The notes beneath the pieces are model-generated. The model saw nothing but the letters and a program-made list of their open reading frames with translations. It ran no database searches and had not been told where the DNA came from. The translations under genes and the position numbers were made by a program. Below are positions 8,211 to 13,333 of a stretch of DNA of 13,333 bases, in pieces; positions within the stretch are counted from its first letter, which is position 1; each line of letters opens with the position of its first letter. The DNA is from an uncultured beta proteobacterium (GTDB lineage Bacteria > Pseudomonadota > Gammaproteobacteria > Burkholderiales > Rhodocyclaceae). Location of the stretch: the NCBI GenBank assembly GCA_903916205.1, contig CAIWVX010000222.1:1-13333 (forward strand), read 5' to 3'.

Positions 8211-8456
8211 AACCTAAAATACGCGTCAATAAGCCCGCGTGAATAGAAAGAAAAAGCGGTTGCAGGAGGATGGGCGGACATGGGCTTTTTAACCCATACC
8301 GCGCGTCTAGCCGCCAATTCTTTATCATTATTAGGTATCATTGAGGCTAAATGGACGCCAAAATTTCGCAAGTCAGTTACGCTAACTTGTGATTCAAAAG
8401 AGACGATTGTGCGGGCTAGCCCCCGCTTTTTCTACAACAGATAGGAGCTTCACCCG
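8211..8456. other. Noncoding region before the small membrane protein gene
   Basis: No coding gene is supported. The stretch holds several small inverted repeats: ATGGG/CCCAT at 8280-8297, AGTTA/TAACT separated by 3 bases at 8375-8387, and a terminator-like hairpin at 8411-8431 (listed separately). Any promoter for the next gene should be here, but none can be named with confidence. It could carry a small RNA ending at the 8411 hairpin. Confidence 0.4.
8411..8431 (+). terminator. Terminator-like hairpin in the leader of the small membrane protein gene
   Basis: GCGGG (8411-8415) pairs with CCCGC (8422-8426) across a 6-base loop and is followed by TTTTT. It sits only about 25 bases before the start codon at 8457 and after the real operon terminator at 8179-8210. 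It could end a small RNA, or attenuate transcription into the next gene. Confidence 0.5.
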
Positions 8457-8843
8457 ATGAGCATTTCCGAAAAAGTTAAATCTAACCTGGCTTACAGCAA
8501 AGAATTAGTTGAGTCAGGCATCGAAGGCGCCAAAGAAGCACGCCAAACCGTACTCAACACCGAAGAAACAACCGACATCGTCACGGCCGCTGCACAAGAT
8601 TCCTGGCAAGCCGCCGCCATCGGCGTCCTCGCCGGTGCCATCTGCGGCGTCTTGGCTGACGACCGCAAACCCATTCGCGGCGTGGTTGCTGGTGGGCTTT
8701 TGGGTGCCGTACTCGGTTTCGGCGGCAGCTTTGCCTGGAAAACCCGCCCCTTAACTTCCGCCATGGCCCGCGGCGCAGGCAAACGCATTGGCCGCGTCCG
8801 TGATGTACGCTGGTTGAGCAGAAACCCGATTAACTACGGTTGA
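8457..8843 (+). CDS. Small glycine-rich membrane protein of unknown function
   Basis: This 128-aa protein was not assigned to a family. Residues 1-48 are polar and probably helical (many Glu, Lys, Ala). Two hydrophobic, glycine-spaced segments follow, about 50-67 (AAAIGVLAGAICGVL) and 75-94 (VVAGGLLGAVLGFGGSF), separated by a short charged turn (ADDRKPIR). The tail is basic (GKRIGRVRDVRWLSR). That pattern suggests two membrane helices or a helical hairpin with glycine-zipper packing, and a positively charged end likely on the cytoplasmic side. The start is supported by AGGAG at 8443-8447, 9 bases upstream. It stands alone between two terminator-like hairpins upstream and an unrelated hydrolase gene downstream. 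The layout resembles small inner-membrane proteins with a soluble helix plus C-terminal anchor, such as the DUF883/ElaB type, but I cannot claim that homology. Confidence 0.75.
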   Translation: MSISEKVKSNLAYSKELVESGIEGAKEARQTVLNTEETTDIVTAAAQDSWQAAAIGVLAGAICGVLADDRKPIRGVVAGGLLGAVLGFGGSFAWKTRPLTSAMARGAGKRIGRVRDVRWLSRNPINYG

Positions 8844-8895
8844 TTGTATAAAACTCGGTTGATGGCGAATAAATACGCTTCTCCCTCATAAGTGA

Positions 8896-10035
8896 ATGAG
8901 TCCGCAATTTATTTCTAGACGAGCGGCGTTGAGCCGAATAGGTGCTGTCGGCCTTGTTTCATTGACATCATCGTTGTCCGCGTGTGTGGGGGTCGGTGGG
9001 ACGATCACCCCCATGACCGAGGCAGAACGTCAAGCACAGGTTAAATCACAAATTGATGCTGTCCTTGCAGGGGATTGGTCAATCGGTAAGCCTGGACTGA
9101 GCGTTTTGGTGCGTCTTGGGGTAGTTGAACTATATAAATCTAGTCGCGGCAGTACAGACACTATCGGCACGCCAATCACTTCCTTAACTTCTTTCGAGAT
9201 AGCGTCGATATCCAAGTCTTTGACCGCAACAGTTGTCATGCAATTGGTAGAGCGGCAAATTCTGGCACTCACAGATCCAATAACGCACTGGCTTCCGATG
9301 TTGGCAGCGGATTGGTCGAGCATTCAGTTACGTCATCTTTTGTCACACTCTTCCGGTATCCCTGAGTTTTTTAAAAATAAACCGCACCGTGAGGTAGACG
9401 GTCTCACGAATGCGCAATTAGTACAACGGCTGGTCGACAACCCAGTTCTGGATTTCGTGCCAGGCGCAAATTCTTCGTATAGCAATACCAATTATGTGCT
9501 GTTAGCCGAGGTCGCTGCGGCTGCTACCGGGCAAAGCTTTACCGACCTGATGCGTCGTGGGGTTTTTGAGCCATGTGGCATGAATTTGAGTTGGCTCAAA
9601 GGTGAGTCCCCACCTGTGGGTAGCGTATTAGCGCTTAACCAAGCAGTTAGTCCGCTTACTTATGGTGTTGATATTCTTACTCTGGGCGCGTTTGGCTTGA
9701 TGTCTACTGTTGACGATATGGCGCGCTTTCTGGACGCGTGGCGTCAAGGTCGTCTAGTCAGTTCTGAATCCATGCGTCAGATGACAACTGTTCAAAGTTC
9801 AGAATTATTAAATAGGCCTGGAGAATACTATGGCTTTGGATGGACGCTGCCCAGTCCGATCACGACTCCAAGCGTATATGAGCACGCCGGACGTGTTGCA
9901 GGATATGTTGGCATTGTTCACGTGGAACTCGGGCAATCGTTGCAACTGATTGTGCTATCTAACAGTGGCAATACGGGACTTTCTCAACTGTACAAAATTC
10001 TGTCTGTGTTGCAATCGTATTATCCCGCGACATGA
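8896..10035 (+). CDS. Serine hydrolase of the beta-lactamase/class C family, predicted Tat lipoprotein
   Basis: This 379-aa protein has the three signature motifs of the class C beta-lactamase and penicillin-binding-like fold: S104-I-S-K107 (catalytic Ser and Lys), Y195-S-N197, and H330-A-G332 in place of KTG. The substrate is unknown; the family includes peptidases, esterases and beta-lactamases, and I would not infer antibiotic resistance. The N-terminus has SRRAAL (R8, R9) and then a lipobox LSAC with Cys at 30. This is consistent with twin-arginine export and lipid attachment, so it probably acts on the periplasmic face of a membrane. No strong ribosome-binding site precedes the ATG. The gene begins 52 bases after the small membrane protein gene with no clear terminator between them, and its codon use looks more AT-rich and less biased than the redox operon, which hints at acquisition. 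Confidence 0.9.
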   Translation: MSPQFISRRAALSRIGAVGLVSLTSSLSACVGVGGTITPMTEAERQAQVKSQIDAVLAGDWSIGKPGLSVLVRLGVVELYKSSRGSTDTIGTPITSLTSFEIASISKSLTATVVMQLVERQILALTDPITHWLPMLAADWSSIQLRHLLSHSSGIPEFFKNKPHREVDGLTNAQLVQRLVDNPVLDFVPGANSSYSNTNYVLLAEVAAAATGQSFTDLMRRGVFEPCGMNLSWLKGESPPVGSVLALNQAVSPLTYGVDILTLGAFGLMSTVDDMARFLDAWRQGRLVSSESMRQMTTVQSSELLNRPGEYYGFGWTLPSPITTPSVYEHAGRVAGYVGIVHVELGQSLQLIVLSNSGNTGLSQLYKILSVLQSYYPAT

Positions 10036-10060
10036 ATGCTTGTAATTATTCTAAGCCTGG

Positions 10061-10157
10061 GTAGGGTGCGCAAAATCTTTTCTTTGCGCACGCGGAAACC
10101 CCTCATAGATCAACATTGGGCAACCGCGTTCGCAAACCGTTGGTTTGCAAACCCTAC
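10061..10157. repeat. MITE-like palindromic element with GTAGGGT terminal inverted repeats
   Basis: The left end GTAGGGTGCGCAA (10061-10073) and the right end TTGCAAACCCTAC (10145-10157) are inverted repeats matching at 11 of 13 positions. Inside are two hairpins: GTGCGCAAA/TTTGCGCAC (10066-10091, perfect 9-bp stem) and an 11-bp stem with one mismatch around GCAAACC/GGTTTGC (10128-10152). No open reading frame of its own and no clear target duplication are seen. This fits a non-autonomous repeat or REP/MITE-type element; the source transposase is not in the window. Confidence 0.55.
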
Positions 10158-10199
10158 AAAATCAATGGGTCAATTCCTCGCCCAAGATCGTTTTTTGTG

Positions 10200-10227
10200 G
10201 GTGCGCAAGATGAAGCTCTTGCTCACC
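10200..10227. repeat. Third GTGCGCAAG hairpin
   Basis: GGTG-C-GCAAGA (10200-10210) pairs with TCTTGC-T-CACC (10217-10227) with one internal mismatch and a 6-base loop. The stem shares the GTGCGCAA core of the element at 10061-10157, so it may be a diverged partial copy. It lies about 60 bases past the 3' end of the minus-strand nucleotidyltransferase gene and could shield that transcript. Confidence 0.45.
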
Positions 10228-10288
10228 GGCTATGTCTGCCCGCTCAGTGACTGTAGAAAGTTGGCGACAGCCCACGTTTATGTTACGG

Positions 10289-11272
10289 CTACAGCCTATT
10301 CACCAGCGCTCGCACATCGCCATGCAGTGAGCTGATCGCCTCGCTGAACGGCAGGTGGGGCATATATTCGCGGACGAGGGCGGCGACGGCTTGGGCTTGG
10401 GCTAAATCGCGTGGCTTTTTCTTTGGGTCGCGGTCAGGTCGATTGGCTAGCCAAACTTTGTGTAGGGCGAATGCGCGTGGGTCGGGCACCCGCACTGGCG
10501 CTGGCCAGCCCGCTTCATCTATGGCGACGGTGTCGATTTTCGGCGCATTGAGCAGCCACTGCAGGCCGGGGACTTCGGCGGCCACGAGGTCATCTGCGGC
10601 GAAGCTGACCGGGTCGCTGTCGTGCATACCACGCGGCGGAATGATGAGGTCGACCATGAACTGGCCTGCGTTGGCGGCGCGGAAACCGCGCTTGCGGATG
10701 CATTCGAAACTGCGGTCGGCACGTTTGAGCAGACCGAGCAAACCCTGTCCGTCCAGTTTGCTTGAGACAAGTGTTATTTTCTGACGGTTGTCGTAAAGTA
10801 GATCAATATCGCCCGAGGCCAGCAGTTCAACGAGAAACTGCACACCACCGGCCGCTTCGTAGCCAAAGAGCGCCTGGGTGCCGAGAACGGTGAAGGATTT
10901 GTTAAGATCGGCGGCATCAAGCTCGCGCAGGATGCGGGCAATCACGCGAGGGACGCGCGTAAGACGTAGTGCCTTATTGAGCCTTGCTTGCTCGTTGATC
11001 GCCGCGCGGATGTCGACAAGTCGTTGATTCGCGGCTTCTCGCCCTTGCAGAAAAGCCGCAAGGGTGGCCTCGGTTTCGCTGCTGCGCGGGCCAAGTGATT
11101 TTCCATTTCCGCGTGCATCGTGATCACGGAAGAGATACTCAATGCCGCGCACGGACTTCCAACGCATGCCATACCTGTGGCCTGCCGCGTGGCGCAAAGC
11201 GACGCGGTAGTTTTCGTAGAGTTGTTCGCTGTTGATAAGGTGTAGACGCTGCTGGTTGCTGAGTGGTTTCAC
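10289..11272 (-). CDS. Nucleotidyltransferase-fold protein (GSU2403/NTP_transf_8 type)
   Basis: Starting at the GTG at 11272, this 327-aa protein has an N-terminal helical region (to about 125) followed by a nucleotidyltransferase-like core: GTQALFGYE at about 131-139, then GDIDLLYD with D155 and D157, which fit the paired metal-binding acidic residues of the fold. A later part reads FMVDLIIPP and LQWLLNAP, then VRVPDPRAFALHKVWLA, as in the GSU2403 family. The reaction and target are unknown. A longer version from TTG 11320 (343 aa) is open, but a perfect TATAAT (11327-11322, minus strand) would start the transcript near 11315, inside or past that TTG, so the GTG is preferred. It is divergent from hicAB and convergent with the hydrolase, with no operon partner. 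Related nucleotidyltransferases occur in defence and toxin-antitoxin loci, so such a role is possible but unproven. Confidence 0.78.
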   Translation of the reverse strand: MKPLSNQQRLHLINSEQLYENYRVALRHAAGHRYGMRWKSVRGIEYLFRDHDARGNGKSLGPRSSETEATLAAFLQGREAANQRLVDIRAAINEQARLNKALRLTRVPRVIARILRELDAADLNKSFTVLGTQALFGYEAAGGVQFLVELLASGDIDLLYDNRQKITLVSSKLDGQGLLGLLKRADRSFECIRKRGFRAANAGQFMVDLIIPPRGMHDSDPVSFAADDLVAAEVPGLQWLLNAPKIDTVAIDEAGWPAPVRVPDPRAFALHKVWLANRPDRDPKKKPRDLAQAQAVAALVREYMPHLPFSEAISSLHGDVRALVNRL

Positions 11273-11321
11273 GTCACGTTTCCGGTTATTTACACGATGT
11301 TTGAATAATGCCGGAAACAAT

Positions 11322-11327
11322 ATTATA
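11322..11327 (-). promoter_or_regulatory. Putative -10 element of the nucleotidyltransferase promoter
   Basis: The minus strand reads a perfect TATAAT here in an AT-rich setting. A -35 box 17 bases upstream (TTTTGT) is weak. Transcription would begin near 11315, which argues against the TTG start at 11320 for the gene. Confidence 0.5.
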
Positions 11328-11420
11328 TTTCAATAGCTTGCGGAACAAAATTGGACGCACCACGTTTAATTTCTATTTGGGTCTCTAGCTCATATCTCAC
11401 AGAAGTTGCCACAAACTCAA

Positions 11421-11467
11421 AACCTCGGCTTCTCACTCGAACGCCGGGGTTATTTTTTGGAGTGAGA
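11421..11467 (+). other. Interlocking inverted repeats (terminator-like hairpin plus second stem) upstream of hicA
   Basis: AACCTCGGC (11421-11429) pairs with GCCGGGGTT (11443-11451), including one G-U pair, followed by ATTTTTT, which alone looks like a rho-independent terminator. TCTCACTC inside its loop (11431-11438) is also perfectly complementary to GAGTGAGA at 11460-11467, so the two stems interlock as a possible pseudoknot. No plus-strand gene upstream needs a terminator. The 8-bp inverted repeat could instead be an operator for the antitoxin about 70 bases before hicA. Confidence 0.45.
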
Positions 11468-11536
11468 GTTTCTTTGAAGGCTCAAAAATAATGTTTCTTC
11501 CTTTATTCTGATACCGCTTTTTGCTACCATAGTTTG

Positions 11537-11791
11537 ATGAAACGCAAACACCAGCGCATCTTGGAACGGGTCTTCGCCCGACCCGTCTCGGCCACTATTC
11601 GCTGGGCCGACATCGAGGCGCTATTCTTGGCGCTTGGCGCAGAGTTTATGGAACGCGAGGGTTCGCGTATTGAGGTGTTTTTGTTCGAGCGAGTGCGCGT
11701 ATTTCATCGCCTTCACCCGTCGCCGGACACGAATAAGGGCGCGGTAGCATCCATTCGCAAGTGGTTGGAAGAAAACGGAGTAAAACCATGA
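11537..11791 (+). CDS. hicA: HicA-type toxin (mRNA interferase)
   Basis: This 84-aa protein is the toxin of a type II toxin-antitoxin pair; HicA proteins are small double-stranded-RNA-binding-fold ribonucleases that cleave mRNA. It has the usual length and order: an N-terminal helix, WADIEALFLALG (23-34), EGSRIEVFL (41-49), then VFHRLHPSP (55-63) and KGAVASIRKWLEENG (67-81). The HicA motif normally has His after GS; here the position is Arg (GSR), as in the subfamily with an HRxHP motif, where H57 and H60 are the conserved histidines. ATG 11537 is chosen over TTG 11534. No good ribosome-binding site precedes it, so the transcript may have a very short leader. Its last codon overlaps the start of hicB (ATGA), so the two are co-translated. 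Confidence 0.88.
   Translation: MKRKHQRILERVFARPVSATIRWADIEALFLALGAEFMEREGSRIEVFLFERVRVFHRLHPSPDTNKGAVASIRKWLEENGVKP
11777..11780 (+). promoter_or_regulatory. Ribosome-binding site fixing the hicB start
   Basis: GGAG lies 7 bases before ATG 11788, within the end of hicA. It supports this start over the in-frame GTG at 11761 and over ATG 11797. Confidence 0.7.
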
Positions 11792-12120
11792 ATACTATGA
11801 CGATTAACGGCTATCAGGCGGTCATCGCTTTTGATTCTGATCTGCAAATGTTTCGGGGTGAGTTCGTGGGTCTCAACGGTGGTGCCGACTTTTACGCCGC
11901 CGATGTGGAAGGATTAAAGCATGAAGGTGAGATTTCCCTGCGCGTATTCCTAGAAGCCTGCGAGCGACGCGGTATCGAACCGCGCAAGCACTTTTCGGGC
12001 AAGTTCTCTCTGAGGGTTGATCCTGCGACCCATGAAGCCGCCACCATCGCGGCTGCCGCGCACGGACAGAGCCTGAACCAGTGGGCGACCGAAGCCATCA
12101 GGCAGGCGGCGCTGTTATAA
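11788..12120 (+). CDS. hicB: HicB-type antitoxin with ribbon-helix-helix domain
   Basis: This 110-aa antitoxin is expected to bind and neutralise HicA and to repress the operon. The N-terminal half is the HicB partial RNase-H-like fold, with FRGEFVGLNGGADFYA and a helix containing LRVFLEACERRG. Then comes the HFSGKFSLRVDPATHE signature leading into a C-terminal ribbon-helix-helix DNA-binding segment (HGQSLNQWATEAIRQA) near the end. The length is typical for the HicB/COG4226 type. The start codon overlaps the hicA stop by 4 bases, so the order is toxin first, as in most hicAB operons. The likely operator is upstream of hicA, perhaps the inverted repeat at 11431-11467. Confidence 0.9.
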   Translation: MNTMTINGYQAVIAFDSDLQMFRGEFVGLNGGADFYAADVEGLKHEGEISLRVFLEACERRGIEPRKHFSGKFSLRVDPATHEAATIAAAAHGQSLNQWATEAIRQAALL

Positions 12121-12208
12121 CCAAGAATTGATGCGGACAAACTCCGTCACCTCGCGAATCGGGCAGTGAACCGCGACCTCCCGATGGGTTTTCGGTGAGA
12201 ATGAACCA

Positions 12209-12228
12209 CCCTGCGGCAAGCCGCGAGG
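12209..12228. repeat. REP-like palindrome
   Basis: The core GCGGCAAGCCGC at 12213-12224 is a perfect inverted repeat, flanked by CC and GG arms with one G-U pair and one mismatch. It lies about 90 bases after hicB and has no T-run. It fits a repetitive extragenic palindrome or a leftover of a mobile element. Confidence 0.4.
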
Positions 12229-12455
12229 AATCATACCCAAGAGATTCAGAACGATCGGCCGTGATTAAATTCCTTGCCTAATCAAGATGCACAACACGCT
12301 TGGCGATGGCTAATAGCGGTACGTCTGCCCAAGATAAAACATAAAATTTCCTGCGGATTGAGATCTTGGAACGACGCCGATCAAACGGCGGAGGATGCGG
12401 TTTCCTTTTTCTTGAAAATCTTGGTTTGTAAAACATTTTTGCTTTATTATTTGGC

Positions 12456-12471
12456 TGGCACGTATTCCGCT
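12456..12471 (+). promoter_or_regulatory. Putative sigma-54 (RpoN) promoter for gltI
   Basis: TGGCACG (12456-12462) is a full match to the -24 element. After TATT comes CCGCT (12467-12471), a partial match to the -12 element; the key GG and GC dinucleotides are exactly 10 bases apart, as required. The transcript would begin near 12482, giving a leader of about 100 bases. An AT-rich tract just upstream could allow bending. Acidic amino acid importers in related bacteria are known to be RpoN-dependent, which fits. Confidence 0.6.
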
Positions 12472-12564
12472 AAGTGACTGTACTGCACGGGGGAATGTCG
12501 TATGAGAAAGCCAATTCACTTGGCATCATGGAAGCGTCATTTCCGGGTAACTCAATTTTTTCAC

Positions 12565-12570
12565 AAGGAG
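12565..12570 (+). promoter_or_regulatory. Ribosome-binding site of gltI
   Basis: AAGGAG lies 9 bases before ATG 12580. It sets the start of the gltI frame, which has no stop inside the window. Confidence 0.8.
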
Positions 12571-12579
12571 ATATTGATC

Positions 12580-13333
12580 ATGATTCTGAATCGTTCCGCC
12601 GTAATGGCCTTATGCGCCACAACTCTGTTTTCCACCGCCGCCTTTTCACAGGACGTCAGTACACTCAAAAAGATCAAGGAGACCGGGACGATCACCCTCG
12701 GGCACCGTGAGTCTTCAATCCCCTTCTCCTACTACGATGACAAGCAGCAGGTTATTGGCTATTCGCAGGAAGTCATGCTCAAAGCGGTTGAGGCCATCAA
12801 GGCCGATCAGAAATTGAGCAAACTTGACGTCAAACTCATGCCGGTGACTTCGGCTAATCGCATTACCCTGATTCAGAACGGGACGGTTGATATTGAGTGC
12901 GGCTCGACAACCAATAACACCGAGCGACAAAAGCAGGTGGCTTTTTCCAATACTCTTTTTGTCATTGGCACCAAGTTGATGACCAAGAAAGACTCCGGGA
13001 TTAAGGACTTTCCCGATTTGGTAGGAAAAAATGTGGTGACCACCGCCGGGACGACCTCGGAACGCTTGTTACGCAAGATGAACGAAGACAAGAAGATGAA
13101 CATGAACGTGATTTCCGCCAAAGATCACGGCGAATCCTTCCTGACGTTAGAAACCGGCCGGGCGGTGGCGTTCATGATGGATGACGCGCTGCTTTATGGT
13201 GAAATGGCCAAAGCCAAACGGGCCAGTGACTGGGCGGTCGTCGGCACAGCGCAATCGAAGGAAGCTTACGGTTGTATGTTGCGCAAGGACGATCCTAGCT
13301 TTAAGAAAGTGGTCGATGGCGCAATTGCTTCAC
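12580..13333 (+). CDS. gltI: Glutamate/aspartate ABC transporter periplasmic binding protein, 3' end cut by the window
   Basis: The open frame runs from ATG 12580 off the right edge (251 complete codons); the usual length is about 300 aa, so roughly 50 residues are missing because of the window, not a mutation. Residues 1 to about 23 form a signal peptide (AVMALCATTLF, cleavage probably after AFS), so the mature protein is periplasmic. The body is an SBP_bac_3 solute-binding fold with IPFSYYDD, IECGSTTNNTERQKQVAFS, TAGTTSERLL, ISAKDHGESF, AVAFMMDDALL and EAYGCMLRKDDP, which match the GltI signatures closely. It should capture glutamate and aspartate for an importer whose permease and ATPase genes (gltJKL) are expected just past the edge. 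Transcription is probably driven by the sigma-54 promoter at 12456-12471, linking uptake to nitrogen or acidic amino acid signals. A good ribosome-binding site fixes the start. Confidence 0.95.
   Translation, partial: MILNRSAVMALCATTLFSTAAFSQDVSTLKKIKETGTITLGHRESSIPFSYYDDKQQVIGYSQEVMLKAVEAIKADQKLSKLDVKLMPVTSANRITLIQNGTVDIECGSTTNNTERQKQVAFSNTLFVIGTKLMTKKDSGIKDFPDLVGKNVVTTAGTTSERLLRKMNEDKKMNMNVISAKDHGESFLTLETGRAVAFMMDDALLYGEMAKAKRASDWAVVGTAQSKEAYGCMLRKDDPSFKKVVDGAIAS

Larger units (their letters stand above)
10036..10288. other. Noncoding region rich in GTGCGCAA-type hairpins
   Basis: No gene is supported. The stretch holds three strong hairpins sharing a related stem sequence: 10066-10091, 10128-10152 and 10200-10227. 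The first two sit inside a MITE-like element. It separates the convergent hydrolase (+) and nucleotidyltransferase (-) genes, so these hairpins may also stop transcription from either side, although none has a clean T-run. Confidence 0.6.
12121..12579. other. Noncoding region between hicB and gltI
   Basis: No gene is convincing. From the left it holds an inverted repeat ATCGGG/CCCGAT (12158-12163 with 12180-12185), a REP-like palindrome (12209-12228), a CGCCG/CGGCG inverted repeat (12375-12379 with 12386-12390), an AT-rich tract (about 12420-12453), a sigma-54 type promoter (12456-12471), and a leader with GCCAA/TTGGC (12510-12514 with 12520-12524). The left 180 bases might be remains of a mobile element, but no transposase could be read. 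Confidence 0.5.

Noticed and set aside
10036..10335. A 99-codon plus-strand frame directly after the hydrolase stop codon
   Set aside because: It runs through the hairpin repeats and into the antisense of the nucleotidyltransferase end; the peptide has no recognisable family and there is no ribosome-binding site.
11421..11467. CRISPR repeat or tRNA remnant at the palindromic region upstream of hicA
   Set aside because: Only one copy is present with no spacers, and no T-arm or acceptor-stem consensus can be found.
12274..12519. Overlapping frames on both strands (67 aa at 12274-12477 plus; 69 aa at 12310-12519 minus), considered as transposase fragments
   Set aside because: No transposase motif could be named, they overlap the AT-rich tract and the sigma-54 promoter, and neither has a good start signal.
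12474..12710. A 78-codon plus-strand frame across the gltI start
   Set aside because: It is out of frame with the clear GltI coding sequence, which has a strong ribosome-binding site and family signatures from its first residues.

Overview
The window looks like a piece of a proteobacterial chromosome, most likely a betaproteobacterium of the Rhodocyclales type. That placement is an inference: it rests on moderately GC-rich coding sequence, a GltI-type glutamate/aspartate binding protein very close to the proteobacterial family, a sigma-54 type promoter, and the mix of respiratory or fermentative redox genes with HicAB and short palindromic repeats. No rRNA or tRNA gene was recognised.

Bases 1-8210 hold a two-gene redox operon. 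After a 315-base leader comes an unusually long (1667 aa) single-chain pyruvate:ferredoxin/flavodoxin oxidoreductase (NifJ-like). It overlaps by an ATGA junction with a 947-aa fusion of a GltD/NfnB/SudA-like NADP-binding flavoprotein and an NfnA/SudB/PyrK-like FAD/[2Fe-2S] reductase. A strong rho-independent terminator follows. The pair reads as one machine: the first enzyme oxidises a 2-oxoacid (probably pyruvate) to acyl-CoA and CO2, or runs in reverse, and the second moves the low-potential electrons to or from NAD(P). It would be a bacterial two-protein pyruvate:NAD(P)+ oxidoreductase, possibly with flavin-based bifurcation.

Bases 8211-8843 hold a noncoding stretch ending in a terminator-like hairpin, then a small glycine-rich membrane protein of unknown role.

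Bases 8896-12120 look like an accessory block: a Tat-type lipoprotein serine hydrolase of the beta-lactamase/penicillin-binding fold, a cluster of GTGCGCAA-type hairpins including a MITE-like element of about 97 bp, a minus-strand nucleotidyltransferase of the GSU2403/NTP_transf_8 family, and a divergently oriented hicAB toxin-antitoxin pair with overlapping genes and a structured inverted-repeat region upstream.

Bases 12121-12579 are noncoding, with a REP-like palindrome, an AT-rich tract and a good match to a sigma-54 promoter. That promoter leads into gltI, the periplasmic glutamate/aspartate-binding protein of an ABC importer, which runs off the right edge.
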